Positions 34,163 through 42,708 are shown, numbered from the stretch's first letter. The stretch is 61,807 nucleotides of DNA from Terriglobia bacterium (GCA_020073395.1 JAIQFF010000011.1:1-61807), one strand, 5' to 3'. Notes: generated from the sequence alone by a model not told the origin. A program made the numbers and translations.

Positions 34163-35725
34163 CTAGCCCACCTGCCAAACCGTATCCAGCACAGTTCCAT
34201 CAACCCATTTGACGATCGCCACAGGGCGCTCGCCCAGTTTTGGCCGCACCGGCTTGCCGCCGCAAATACTTTCCACTTCCGCCTTGATGTCCTGGATTGG
34301 CCGGATCGGCAAACTTGATGCTTTCACCGCATCAAGCAAATCCTGACGGCGCGGATTGATAGCAATACCGCGCTCGGTCACGACAACGTCAATCAACTCG
34401 CCCGGACCGGTCAGCGTGGTCACTTCGTCAACAATCACTGGAATACGATCGCGGAAGGACGGCACGGCCAGGATCGTGCATCCCGCCTGGAGACAATTCT
34501 GCCAGCCGCCGATGCCGTGCAGAAGCCTGCCATCGGAGTGTGTCACCACGTTGCCGTTGAAGTTCACATCCACTTCGGTCGCGCCCAGCACTACTGCATC
34601 CACCATGGAGGCGAATGAACCCTTGCCGTGATAGTTGTATGAGGTGAACGGAGAAGTGGGCACGTGCCGGGGATTGACGGCGATTGATTTCACGGCATCC
34701 AGGTCGAAGGTTTGCCCATCGAGAATGTAGTCGGTCAGGCCTTCCTGCAGCAGCTCCACCAGGTAGCGCGTCGAACCGCCGCGAACGAAGCGTGCCTTCA
34801 CACCATCTTCTTTCATCATTCGGCGCAGATAGTCCACGAACGCCAGCGCGATGCCGCCCGCTCCCGCCTGGAAGGAAAATCCGTTGCGCATGATCCCCGC
34901 ATCGCGCAGGAAGCGGGCTACGTACTCGGCCACTCGCAGGCGATCGGGTGAGCGCGTGATCTGCGTTGTACCTGAGACAATCTTCGCTGGATCGCCGATG
35001 GAATCGACTTCTACAACGTGATCGACGTTGTTGCCCTGAATCTGCCACGGAATGCAGGGGAAGGGGACCAGGTTGTCGGTGACCACGATGACGTTGTCGG
35101 CGTAGATCGAATCGGCCAGGGCGAAGCCCAGCGATCCGCAGGCCGACTTGCCATGCGACCCGTCGGCGTTGCCGAATGCGTCGGCGGTAGGCGCGGCGAT
35201 CACCGCGATATCAATGTGCACTTCGCCATCCTGGATGGCCTGCCAGCGACCGCCATGAGAGCGCAGGACCCCCAGTCCTCGCATCTTGCCTTGCGTGCAG
35301 TAGTCGCCCAGGGGTCCGTTCATCGAGCCTTCGATGTGATGGATCACGCCCGACTGCATCAGCTCAATGGCTGATTTCTGCGAAGGAAACGACGCGCTGG
35401 GAAACCAGAGCAAATCTTTGACACCTATTTTTGCCGCCGCTTCCAGCATCATGAGCGCCACCTGATCGCCGTCCCGCAGATGATGATGGCTCGAGATCAC
35501 CATGCCATCGCGCAGCCCGCACTTGCGCAAAGCAGTCTCGAGATCGGCAACCCGCTTGTCGCCGTTGTCGGGATAATCCTTGCTCGAACGCACCGGGGGA
35601 GCCGCCTTGCGCCCGCGCGGCTGATACTTGGCCACCCCCAGGTAAGGAATCTGGGGCTTGCCATTGACCATGGTCGGCACCATGCGCCCTGCCGCGTTCT
35701 GCACCAGTTCAGCTCGATCCGTCAT
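34163..35725 (-). CDS. citF: Citrate lyase alpha subunit-like CoA-transferase
   Basis: The protein has 520 residues from ATG 35725 (MTDRAELVQNAAGRMVP), with GGGAGCGG upstream. Signatures: KCGLRDGMVISSHHHLRDGD, GDYCTQGKMRGLGVLRSHGG, ADAFGNADGSHGKSACGSLG, VTDNLVPFPCIPWQIQGNNVD, SGTTQITRSPDRL and RGIAINPRRQDLLDAV. CitF transfers the ACP thioester between acetate and citrate in citrate lyase; CitF-like enzymes may transfer CoA instead. It is the last gene of the minus-strand tricarboxylate cluster and follows the CitD-CitE fusion. No citC, citX or citG is present, so the normal prosthetic-group system is missing nearby. Confidence 0.9.
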   Translation of the reverse strand: MTDRAELVQNAAGRMVPTMVNGKPQIPYLGVAKYQPRGRKAAPPVRSSKDYPDNGDKRVADLETALRKCGLRDGMVISSHHHLRDGDQVALMMLEAAAKIGVKDLLWFPSASFPSQKSAIELMQSGVIHHIEGSMNGPLGDYCTQGKMRGLGVLRSHGGRWQAIQDGEVHIDIAVIAAPTADAFGNADGSHGKSACGSLGFALADSIYADNVIVVTDNLVPFPCIPWQIQGNNVDHVVEVDSIGDPAKIVSGTTQITRSPDRLRVAEYVARFLRDAGIMRNGFSFQAGAGGIALAFVDYLRRMMKEDGVKARFVRGGSTRYLVELLQEGLTDYILDGQTFDLDAVKSIAVNPRHVPTSPFTSYNYHGKGSFASMVDAVVLGATEVDVNFNGNVVTHSDGRLLHGIGGWQNCLQAGCTILAVPSFRDRIPVIVDEVTTLTGPGELIDVVVTERGIAINPRRQDLLDAVKASSLPIRPIQDIKAEVESICGGKPVRPKLGERPVAIVKWVDGTVLDTVWQVG

Positions 35726-35800
35726 TCCGCTCCCTTGACTCGTACAGCTTGGGACAAACAAATCCTGTGTGGGACCGGGTCGGAGCCCGCCCTCAGCGAC

Positions 35801-35850
35801 GTAGCGCCGGCATCTTGCCGGCTGTCCGGAGGGCATCCTGCGGCGCCGCT
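35801..35850 (+). repeat. Two-hairpin-like dispersed element (GTAGCGCCGG type)
   Basis: GTAGC then GCCGGCA-TCT-TGCCGGC (35806-35822, perfect 7-bp stem) and TGTCCGG. It resembles the copy after selD (21877-21922) at the left side; the second hairpin is poor. It lies between citF and the citDE fusion gene. Confidence 0.65.
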
Positions 35851-35897
35851 ACTTAGCTCAGCTGGCTCTCACCCGGCCTGCACAGTCTTCTTTGCCT

Positions 35898-37109
35898 TCA
35901 GGCCTTGCCCATTCTCTTCGCCAGATCCACCAATTTCTGTGCGCGTTGCACTACTGGCGGATCAATCATCTTCGATCCCAGGCTGACCACGCCCAACCCG
36001 TGCTGCTGTGCTTCGTCGAATGCCGCCACAATCTTCAACGCCTTTTCGATCTCCGCCGCCGACGGCGCGAAGGCCTCATGAATCACCGGAATTTGCCCGG
36101 GATGAATGCAGCCCATGCCTTCAAACCCTAACGCCCGCGAACTCTCTGCCCAGCGCCGCAATCCGTCCATGTCACCTACGTCGCCAAAAACGGAGTCGAT
36201 GGCCTGCACCCCCAGCGCCCTCGCTGCGTTCACCAGGCGCGAGCGGGCGTACAACGACTCGCGGCCTTCCGCTGTTTTGGCCACGCCCAGATCGGCAGTG
36301 TAATCCTCAAGGCCGACAGTAAGCGCAACCACGTTCTTGCTGGCCTGTGCGATGGCAGACGCGTTCTCAATGCCCAGCGCGGATTCGAGAATCGGCATCA
36401 GCCAGATCGGCCGGGTGATCCCGTAGCGGCCCCTGAGTTCCCCGATCATGCGGTCGGTTTCCGCGATCTGCTCGGGAAGCTCCGCCTTGGGGAGCAGCAC
36501 CAGGTCCGGCGACTCGGGAACGACCTCCGCCAGGTCTTCGAGGCCCATGGGCAGTTGATTGATACGCACCATGCGCTCGCATTTGGCGAAATCCACGGCC
36601 CGCAGCGTGTTGCGGACAAGAATACGCGCGGCATCTTTTTCCGCGTGATGGACGGAATCTTCCAGATCGAGAATAATGGCGTCCGGGCCGTGCAGAGCCG
36701 CGTTGATGAAGTATTTGGGCTCGGAACCAGGAAGGTACAGACGCGAGCGGCGCAAGCGATCGCGCGGCGAAGCTTCGGGCAACGCGATCTTCTCCGGCGA
36801 AGCTTTCCGCCCCAGGCCCAGCCCGGCGCGGCGCGCCGCCGTCTCGATCCGCGCCGAAATTACAAAGGGCAGCGCGCCCTCATCGCGGATTTCGACCCGG
36901 GCATGTTTGATGCCAAGCACTTCGAACACCTGCCGGGCTTGCGCCAGAATGGCGTCCCCGTAGTAGGGCGCGACCCGGGACTGCATTGTGATCTCGAGGC
37001 CGCCGCTGTCCCGCGCCTCGATGGCCACATGCACGTCCGAGCGCACGCCCCGGCCACATTGCCCGGCTTCTCCGGTACCCGCCGATTTTTCCGCCGAATC
37101 AGTCATCAT
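35898..37109 (-). CDS. CitD-CitE fusion (citrate lyase acyl-carrier and beta subunits)
   Basis: The protein has 403 residues. The first 100 match CitD: SDVHVAIEARDSGGLEITMQ, APYYGDAILAQARQVFEVLG, RDEGALPFVISARIETAARR. The rest is CitE (HpcH/HpaI aldolase family): RSRLYLPGSEPKYF, DAIILDLEDSVHHAEKDAAR, WLMPILESALGIENA (metal Glu) and GLEDYTADLG (metal Asp). In Klebsiella CitD the triphosphoribosyl-dephospho-CoA is carried on Ser14 of ESSDV; here the sequence is GVRSDV, with Arg at that position and only the neighbouring Ser left. The fused lyase may therefore use free CoA esters. Confidence 0.88.
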   Translation of the reverse strand: MMTDSAEKSAGTGEAGQCGRGVRSDVHVAIEARDSGGLEITMQSRVAPYYGDAILAQARQVFEVLGIKHARVEIRDEGALPFVISARIETAARRAGLGLGRKASPEKIALPEASPRDRLRRSRLYLPGSEPKYFINAALHGPDAIILDLEDSVHHAEKDAARILVRNTLRAVDFAKCERMVRINQLPMGLEDLAEVVPESPDLVLLPKAELPEQIAETDRMIGELRGRYGITRPIWLMPILESALGIENASAIAQASKNVVALTVGLEDYTADLGVAKTAEGRESLYARSRLVNAARALGVQAIDSVFGDVGDMDGLRRWAESSRALGFEGMGCIHPGQIPVIHEAFAPSAAEIEKALKIVAAFDEAQQHGLGVVSLGSKMIDPPVVQRAQKLVDLAKRMGKA

Positions 37110-37143
37110 TCACCTGGGTCCGCGTGGGATCACCAGAGTCCAC

Positions 37144-37187
37144 GTGGGGCAGCCGCCCTCGGCTGTCGGGAGGAGCGTAGCTACGCG
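37144..37187 (+). repeat. Two-hairpin dispersed element between cluster genes
   Basis: GTGGGG, then CAGCCG-CCCT-CGGCTG, then TCGGGAGGA and GCGTA/TACGC. It ends 3 bases before the dehydrogenase stop codon. Coordinates are accurate to about one base. Confidence 0.7.
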
Positions 37188-37189
37188 GG

Positions 37190-38377
37190 TTACTTCAACT
37201 TCGCCAAAATCGCGTCCCCCATCTGTACCGTGCTCGCGGCTCCCTGCCCAATTGCTTTCGCTCCTCCAGGAATTCTCATCATGTCGTAAGTCCGCACTTT
37301 GCCTTCCTGTACCACCTCGGTAATAGCTTTGCGTATGCGGTCAGCCTTGGCTCCTTCGCCCACGTGGTCAAGCATCATGGCCGCGGAGAGAATCATGGCA
37401 ATAGGATTCACAATGGGAGGATTCAACTCGGCATACTTGGGTGCCGATCCGTGGGTCGGCTCAAATACCGAGACCTCGTCGCCAATGTTGCCGGAAGCGG
37501 CAAAGCCCAACCCGCCCACCAGTCCGGCAAAGGCGTCGGACAAGATATCGCCAAACAGGTTCGAGGCGACGATCACGTTGTACTCCTCCGGATTCTTGTT
37601 CAGCCACATCAACTGCGCGTCAATATTCGTGGACCAGAGTGCAATTCCGGGATAGCCCTTGGCTACTTCCTTGGCCGTCTCCTCCATCATCCCCGAGGTT
37701 TCGCGTACCACGTTCGGCTTCTCGCAAATAGTCACGCCCTTGAAACCGCGCTTCTTGGCATACTCGAAAGCCGCAGTGACGATACGCCGCGCTGCCGCCC
37801 GGGTAATGATGCGCACACTCACCGCAAGATCAGGGCCGGGCACGCTGTTGAATGCCTTGAACCGGGGATGCGTATTCAGCGCGGCCCGCACGTTCTCCGG
37901 AGGGTTCGTCCACTCCACGCCCACGTACATGCCCTCGGTTCCCTGGCGGAATACCGTAGTGTCCACCTTGGGCTCATCGAATCCGCCATCGGTACGCTTG
38001 CGAATGTAGTTCAGCGGATTGCCGATGAACCCGATGCAGGGCCGCATACAGATATCCAGATTGAATTTCTGCCGCATGGTGACGATCGGGCTGTAGTAAA
38101 CCAGTCCCTTGCCGCGCAGCTCTGGCTTCAGCTCGGCCTGAGCTTCCTTGTTGGGCTTCGAAGTGATAGCACCAAACAGTCCGAGCTTATGCTTCTTGAG
38201 CAGCTCAATGGTTCGATCCGGCAGCGCGTTGCCTTCGTTGCACCAGATGTCCCAACCAATGTCGGCATGAATATATTCGGCGTCGAAGCCAACTGCTTTT
38301 AGAACCCGCAAAGCCTCAGGCAGAACCTGGTTTCCGATTCCGTCCCCCGGCATGGTCACCACTGTATGTTTCGCCAT
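37190..38377 (-). CDS. Isocitrate/isopropylmalate dehydrogenase family enzyme
   Basis: The protein has 395 residues from ATG 38377 (MAKHTVVTMPGDGIG), with GGGAGA upstream. Family motifs: GDGIGNQVLPEALRVLKAVG, the substrate-Arg region VTMRQKFNLDICMRPCIGF, the catalytic Lys region GFKGVTICEKPNVVRETSGM, IVASNLFGDILSDAFAGLVGG and FEPTHGSAPKYAELNPP. It oxidatively decarboxylates a 2-hydroxy-3-carboxy acid with NAD or NADP. Which one (isocitrate, homoisocitrate, a methylated analogue) is not readable, but the adjacent homoaconitase-like gene points to a tricarboxylate longer or more substituted than isocitrate. Confidence 0.88.
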   Translation of the reverse strand: MAKHTVVTMPGDGIGNQVLPEALRVLKAVGFDAEYIHADIGWDIWCNEGNALPDRTIELLKKHKLGLFGAITSKPNKEAQAELKPELRGKGLVYYSPIVTMRQKFNLDICMRPCIGFIGNPLNYIRKRTDGGFDEPKVDTTVFRQGTEGMYVGVEWTNPPENVRAALNTHPRFKAFNSVPGPDLAVSVRIITRAAARRIVTAAFEYAKKRGFKGVTICEKPNVVRETSGMMEETAKEVAKGYPGIALWSTNIDAQLMWLNKNPEEYNVIVASNLFGDILSDAFAGLVGGLGFAASGNIGDEVSVFEPTHGSAPKYAELNPPIVNPIAMILSAAMMLDHVGEGAKADRIRKAITEVVQEGKVRTYDMMRIPGGAKAIGQGAASTVQMGDAILAKLK

Positions 38378-38402
38378 CAGTAATTTCTCTCCCAAGAAAA
38401 TC

Positions 38403-38523
38403 GGGTGGTCGCGGGCGACCCGCCCGCGGGAAGCTCTGCAAGTCTGACAACAATCCGACAGATGATGCTTGAGCCAGCGGTTCAGCTTTCCGAAAGTCGC
38501 AGGCGAGTCGCCCGCGGCCACCC
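38403..38523. repeat. Inverted-repeat-bounded element of about 121 bp
   Basis: GGGTGGTCGCGGGCGA at 38403-38418 and TCGCCCGCGGCCACCC at 38508-38523 are inverted with one mismatch. The interior also has partly complementary tracts (GTCTGACAA/TTCCGACAGA). It fills the gap between the homoaconitase-like and dehydrogenase genes and looks like a miniature element. Confidence 0.7.
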
Positions 38524-38526
38524 GTT

Positions 38527-40470
38527 CTACCCCAGCCCCAACCGCTTGGCCACCAGGTTCTCCACACCTTGCGCGATTACCAGTGATTGCGGCACGCTGC
38601 CCAGAGCCGGAAACGCGAATTTCTCTCCACGCCAGCTGATCAGCCCCGAAGTAAAGTCAATGTCAATCTCTTCCCCGGGAATGATTGTCTTTTCTTTGGC
38701 GCTGATCTCTTTGGCAAACTGCTCGCGCAGCCGCTTCACCAGCTCCGGAACTTCCACGCACAGGAATCCGTTGTTGTAAGCGTTGCGCAAATAGGTTTGC
38801 GAGAAACTGGCCGCAATCACCAGTGGAATTCCTTTCGCCTTTAGGCAAGTGACCGCCTGCTCGCGGCTCGACCCAGTGCCAAAGTTAAAGCCGCTGATCA
38901 CCACATCACCGGCGCGCGTGCGCGCGGCGAATTGTGGATCGTAATTCTCCATCACCACCTTGGCCATGGTTTCCGGAGTGACGTCGTCGCGGTAAGTGTA
39001 GTCCTTCCCGTAAATCGCGTCGGTGTTCACATTGTCCAACGGCAAAAACACCAGCCTTCCGCGCACCCGCTCGGGAAAGCCGGGCAGAATCTCGACTTTC
39101 TCGGCGGCAGTGCCGGTGGGAAACTCCTGGTACACCCGTACGGCGGTGCGGTCTGCCATCTTGGAGTGTCCTCGGATGTAACCGGCCACGGCGGAAGCGG
39201 CCACCACCTCCGGGCTGGCGAGATAGCATTTCGCATCGCGCGATCCCATGCGACCCTTGAAATTGCGGTTGGTGGCGGAGATCCCCACTTCGCCCGGCTC
39301 CAGCAGCCCGACGCCCAGGCCGATACACGGCCCGCAGCCCGCCGGCAAGGGGTTCGCGCCAGCGTCGAGTAAGGTCTGCCAGATGCCGCGCCGCTCCGCC
39401 TCTTCCTGCACCCATTTGCTGGCCGCGCCCAGATACAACTTCACTCCGGGCGCCACTTTCTTGCCTTGCAGCACCATGGCAGCGGCAGCCAGGTCCTCAA
39501 TCCGCGAGTTCACGCAGGACAGCAGATAAGCCTTCTGGATGGCAATCTTCTGTGTTTCGATCTCGGCCAGCGAGGCCATGATCTGCACCGTGTCCGGTCC
39601 GGAAACATGCGGGGTTACCTGCGACAGGTCGAGCACGATGCGGGCGGCATAGACCGCATCCGGATCGGGCCGCGGCGGATCCTCCGACCAGTTGGCGATA
39701 TCGTGATTGGTGAAGCGCTCGATGCCCAAAGCCGCCAGTCGTTCCTTCACGGCTTTCAGATACTTGATGGTGTTCTCGTCCACCGGAAACCACCCCACCA
39801 GCGGTCCCCACTCGGTGGACATATTTGAAATAGAAAAGCGGGCGTCCATGGAAAGGCTGGTTACGCCCGGTCCGCTGAATTCGACGGCGGAGTTCAGCAC
39901 CTCGTCGTGGTTATAGAGACCGCACAAAGTGATGATGACGTCTTTTCCGGTTGCGCCCGCAGGCAATGTGCCTTCGAGCACCACCTGAATGGAGCGCGGA
40001 ATCTGCCACCAGAAATCCCCGGTTGCCCACGCGGCGGCGGCGTCGGTGCGCACGATCGGTGTTCCCACCGCGCCCAGCGCGCCGTACATGTTCGAGTGCG
40101 AGTCGGAAGCCACAACGAAAGACCCAGGCACAACATATCCGCGCTCCACCATGATCTGATGGCCGATACCCGAACCTGCGGGATAGAAATCTACGCCGTG
40201 ATATTTGGCGAAACCCTCGATGGCCTGATACTTGTGCAGGTTCGAGTCTTCCTTATTCTGGATGTCGTGATCGAGGGCAAACACCAGCTGCTTCGGATTT
40301 TGAATCTTCTTCGCGCCGATAGTCTGGAACTTCTTCATCACCGCAGAGGTATTGTCATGCGTCATCACGCGGTGCGGCCGAATGGCCACAAAATCTCCGG
40401 TGCGCAGCGGCCGCTTTGGCCCCTCGGCTAGATGTGCCTGCGCGATTTTTTCAACGATGGTCTGACCCAT
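38527..40470 (-). CDS. Homoaconitase-like (Lys4-type) aconitase family hydratase
   Basis: The 647-residue protein joins the large (LeuC) and small swivelling (LeuD) domains in one chain. Sequence resembles fungal Lys4: RVMTHDNTSAVMKKFQTIGA, LVFALDHDIQNKEDSNLHKY, VDFYPAGSGIGHQIMVERGY, VASDSHSNMYGALGAVGTP and NMSTEWGPLVGWFPVDENTI. Fe-S cysteines are in LLSCVNS and PAGCGPCIGLG. The swivel domain has GDVVISGFNFGTGSSREQAV with the substrate-binding S-R. It isomerises a hydroxy-tricarboxylate via its alkene. It stands in a catabolic-looking cluster rather than with lysine biosynthesis genes. Confidence 0.85.
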   Translation of the reverse strand: MGQTIVEKIAQAHLAEGPKRPLRTGDFVAIRPHRVMTHDNTSAVMKKFQTIGAKKIQNPKQLVFALDHDIQNKEDSNLHKYQAIEGFAKYHGVDFYPAGSGIGHQIMVERGYVVPGSFVVASDSHSNMYGALGAVGTPIVRTDAAAAWATGDFWWQIPRSIQVVLEGTLPAGATGKDVIITLCGLYNHDEVLNSAVEFSGPGVTSLSMDARFSISNMSTEWGPLVGWFPVDENTIKYLKAVKERLAALGIERFTNHDIANWSEDPPRPDPDAVYAARIVLDLSQVTPHVSGPDTVQIMASLAEIETQKIAIQKAYLLSCVNSRIEDLAAAAMVLQGKKVAPGVKLYLGAASKWVQEEAERRGIWQTLLDAGANPLPAGCGPCIGLGVGLLEPGEVGISATNRNFKGRMGSRDAKCYLASPEVVAASAVAGYIRGHSKMADRTAVRVYQEFPTGTAAEKVEILPGFPERVRGRLVFLPLDNVNTDAIYGKDYTYRDDVTPETMAKVVMENYDPQFAARTRAGDVVISGFNFGTGSSREQAVTCLKAKGIPLVIAASFSQTYLRNAYNNGFLCVEVPELVKRLREQFAKEISAKEKTIIPGEEIDIDFTSGLISWRGEKFAFPALGSVPQSLVIAQGVENLVAKRLGLG

Positions 40471-40494
40471 GTATCACTCCTGGTCCTACTCCAT

Positions 40495-40559
40495 GTCATC
40501 CTGAGCGGAGTATTGCATTTCGCTCGCGAAATGCAATACGGAGTCGAAGGACCCCTATG
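40495..40559. repeat. TCATCCTGAGCGGAG-type repeat with a perfect 14-bp stem
   Basis: GTATTGCATTTCGC at 40510-40523 pairs exactly with GCGAAATGCAATAC at 40526-40539. TCATCCTGAGCGGA lies before it and GGAGTCGAAGGACCCC after. This repeat type recurs in degenerate form at 23066-23252. It fills the gap between the MmgE/PrpD and hydratase genes. Confidence 0.8.
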
Positions 40560-40693
40560 ATCGAGTGACCAGCGTCCACCAGTCTCTTTCGCCCTTTTCA
40601 GGGCTTATCATTTCCGCTTTGTACACGGGGCTTACGCCCCGGGCTGCATTCTTTCGCCGCTTCGCGGCTGCCCACAGTTGCTCGATGAGACTG

Positions 40694-42139
40694 CTATCGG
40701 CGCTTCTTGGTCTTCAGCGCGACCTTAGACGCCACCTTCTTCTTCACATCCGCCTTCATCAGCGCCATCAGCTTGCTCACCGATCCCACCTTCTCCAGGT
40801 TCCAGATCGCGTTCTTCAGCTTCTTCTGCGCCCCCTCTGACAGTACACCCTCCGCCAGCGCCTCGAACTTTTCTTCGACCTCTGCATCAGAGAGCGGATT
40901 GCGCGGATCGCCTTTCGGATAATCCAACTGCTTGGAAAAAATTTGCCCGTCCGTAGTCGTAAGGTTGACAACCACGCGCTGCAGCGCGGGGAAAACTTTC
41001 TCGATCTCCGGATCGGCGACCACTTCTACCTTTTTCAACTGCGCCCGGATGGTCGGGTCCATGATCTTCTTCATCTCGAACTGGACCGGCGTGACTTGCC
41101 GCTCCGCGATGGCGGCCGCAATCACATAGGGCAACGAGTGGTCCGCAGTCTCTTTCGACCGCGGATCGTATTTGCTGGGATCGGAAAGAATATCGGCCGC
41201 CCGCGCCAGTGAACGGATCTGCACTTTCTCCACCTGCTCCGGCTTCAAGTCGTTTGACTTGACGATATCGAGCACGGCTGAAATCGGCGTATGGGTAAGC
41301 GCCTCGGTGGGAAAGGCTTTCATGCCGCACTGCGTAATGCGCCACGATTCCCCCAGTCCATCGGTCAGCAGGTTCAACTTCCAGGACGGGCCGAAACAGT
41401 GTGTCAAACCCTCTTTGCCGTCAACCACGTGCTCCGGCCCGGTGTAGCCTTTTTCGGCCATGAGCGCGGCCATTACCCCGCTCTGCGTCGCCATGGGATC
41501 GACGGTGTTCTTCATCATGGTGAGCTTGCCGGCGGTGACGGCGCCCAGGGTCGCATGATGGCTGGCTGAAATGCCGATGGCATGCTGTATCTGCTCCCAT
41601 CCCAGGTGCATGGCGCGGCCCGCGACGATAGGCGAGACGAACGCCGTCAACGTGGCGTGATGCCAGCCGCGCTCGCGAATTCCGGGGAACGCCGCCTCGC
41701 AGAAGCGCATCTCGAACTCATGTCCGAGGACGAGTCCAACAATTAATTCCTTCCCATCGGCTTTCGCGCGCTCGCAACCGGCCAGCGCCGCGGGAAAAAT
41801 ATCGGACGGATGCGAAGGGTCCTGCTTCCAGTAAATGTCGTTGTAGTCCATGCAACGGATCATCAATCCGTTGGCCAGCGTCGCCGAAACCGGATCGACG
41901 CGTTTGCCGGTGCCAATCACGGTGGCCGGGCCATTTCCAGCAATTTCGTCGAGCACCTCGAGCGCGATTTTCACATCGTGCTGCTGATAACCGCCCAGCG
42001 CGCAGCCCACGGAATCGAGCAGAAAGCGCTTGGCCTGGTACACAGCTTCCTGCGAGAGCTGCGGATAGCTCAGGCCGGCAGCCCAACGCGACATGCCGGC
42101 GGTAATCGTTTCTTTGACGACTCCTGGTTTCGTAGCCAA
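40694..42139 (-). CDS. MmgE/PrpD-family dehydratase
   Basis: The protein has 481 residues. A TTG start at 42139 has AGGAGAG 6 bases upstream; the longer open frame is not used by the family. Signatures: AKRFLLDSVGCALGGYQQHD, RCMDYNDIYWKQDPSHPSDIFPAALAG, RERGWHHATLTAFVSPIVAG, ISASHHATLGAVTAGKLTMMK and CGMKAFPTEALTHTPISAVLDI. These enzymes dehydrate 2-methylcitrate or cis/trans-isomerise or decarboxylate related acids. It lies 11 bases after the HD gene and probably provides the dehydration step before the hydratase. The Lys-rich tail (KKKVASKVALKTKKRR) is unusual. Confidence 0.9.
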   Translation of the reverse strand: MATKPGVVKETITAGMSRWAAGLSYPQLSQEAVYQAKRFLLDSVGCALGGYQQHDVKIALEVLDEIAGNGPATVIGTGKRVDPVSATLANGLMIRCMDYNDIYWKQDPSHPSDIFPAALAGCERAKADGKELIVGLVLGHEFEMRFCEAAFPGIRERGWHHATLTAFVSPIVAGRAMHLGWEQIQHAIGISASHHATLGAVTAGKLTMMKNTVDPMATQSGVMAALMAEKGYTGPEHVVDGKEGLTHCFGPSWKLNLLTDGLGESWRITQCGMKAFPTEALTHTPISAVLDIVKSNDLKPEQVEKVQIRSLARAADILSDPSKYDPRSKETADHSLPYVIAAAIAERQVTPVQFEMKKIMDPTIRAQLKKVEVVADPEIEKVFPALQRVVVNLTTTDGQIFSKQLDYPKGDPRNPLSDAEVEEKFEALAEGVLSEGAQKKLKNAIWNLEKVGSVSKLMALMKADVKKKVASKVALKTKKRR

Positions 42140-42150
42140 CGCGAACTCTC

Positions 42151-42708
42151 CTATTTCAGTTTGATATTTTTCGGGTTCTTGAAGGGCAAGAACGCCATGA
42201 AGTCGGCATGGTGAACGATGTAGGCTTCGGTGGTGCGCTTCACCAGGTCGCCTTCGGCGGCATGGGCCGCAATGATGTGGCAGACGGCGTCGGGGACGCC
42301 ACATTCCAGCGCCAGCGCGACACCGGTAAAAGGATGGCGCAACGCCTCGCCGCGCTCGCTCTGCCGGCTTTTGCCGTCGGCGCCCACTTCGTACTCCAGC
42401 AACTTGCCCACGTCGGCGAGAATGGCGCCCGCAATCACGGTGTCCATGTGAATGGGCAAGGCGCGCCCCATGAATTGCTCCATGGCTTCAGCACTCTGGC
42501 GCGCTATGTGCACGACGCAACGCTTGTGCTCCATGAAAGTGATGGGGCAGTTGGGTACCAGCAGGGTGAAGGGAATGCGATTCAGGTCGTCAGGCTTCAG
42601 CGGACTGCGCTCCAACGCCTTCACCCACGTCTGGGTGACCTGGTTGCGCAGCTTTTTGTCTTCGATCCATTGGATCTCCGGCCAAAGCTTGGCGACTGCG
42701 TCTTGCAT
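42151..42708 (-). CDS. HD-domain-like protein with degenerate HD motif
   Basis: The protein has 185 residues from ATG 42708, with GGAGGG upstream. It is arranged like an HD phosphohydrolase: HKRCVVHIARQ (first His), AGAILADVGKLLEYE, RHPFTGVALALECGVP, CHIIAAHAAEGD, and HHADFMAF. The usual HD pair in the ALLHDVGKL position is AD here, so one metal ligand is missing while the downstream His/Asp remain. It is the first gene of the tricarboxylate cluster, 11 bases before the dehydratase. It may be a regulator or have a different metal site. Confidence 0.75.
   Translation of the reverse strand: MQDAVAKLWPEIQWIEDKKLRNQVTQTWVKALERSPLKPDDLNRIPFTLLVPNCPITFMEHKRCVVHIARQSAEAMEQFMGRALPIHMDTVIAGAILADVGKLLEYEVGADGKSRQSERGEALRHPFTGVALALECGVPDAVCHIIAAHAAEGDLVKRTTEAYIVHHADFMAFLPFKNPKNIKLK

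Noticed and set aside
34163..37109. Ordinary citrate lyase operon for citrate fermentation
   Set aside because: citC, citX, citG and a citrate transporter are absent, CitD is fused and lacks the usual Ser, and the neighbours are dehydratase, hydratase and dehydrogenase genes.
38527..40470. Lysine biosynthesis (alpha-aminoadipate) homoaconitase
   Set aside because: The protein is Lys4-like, but no homocitrate synthase, lysW or other lysine gene is adjacent. The function is left open.
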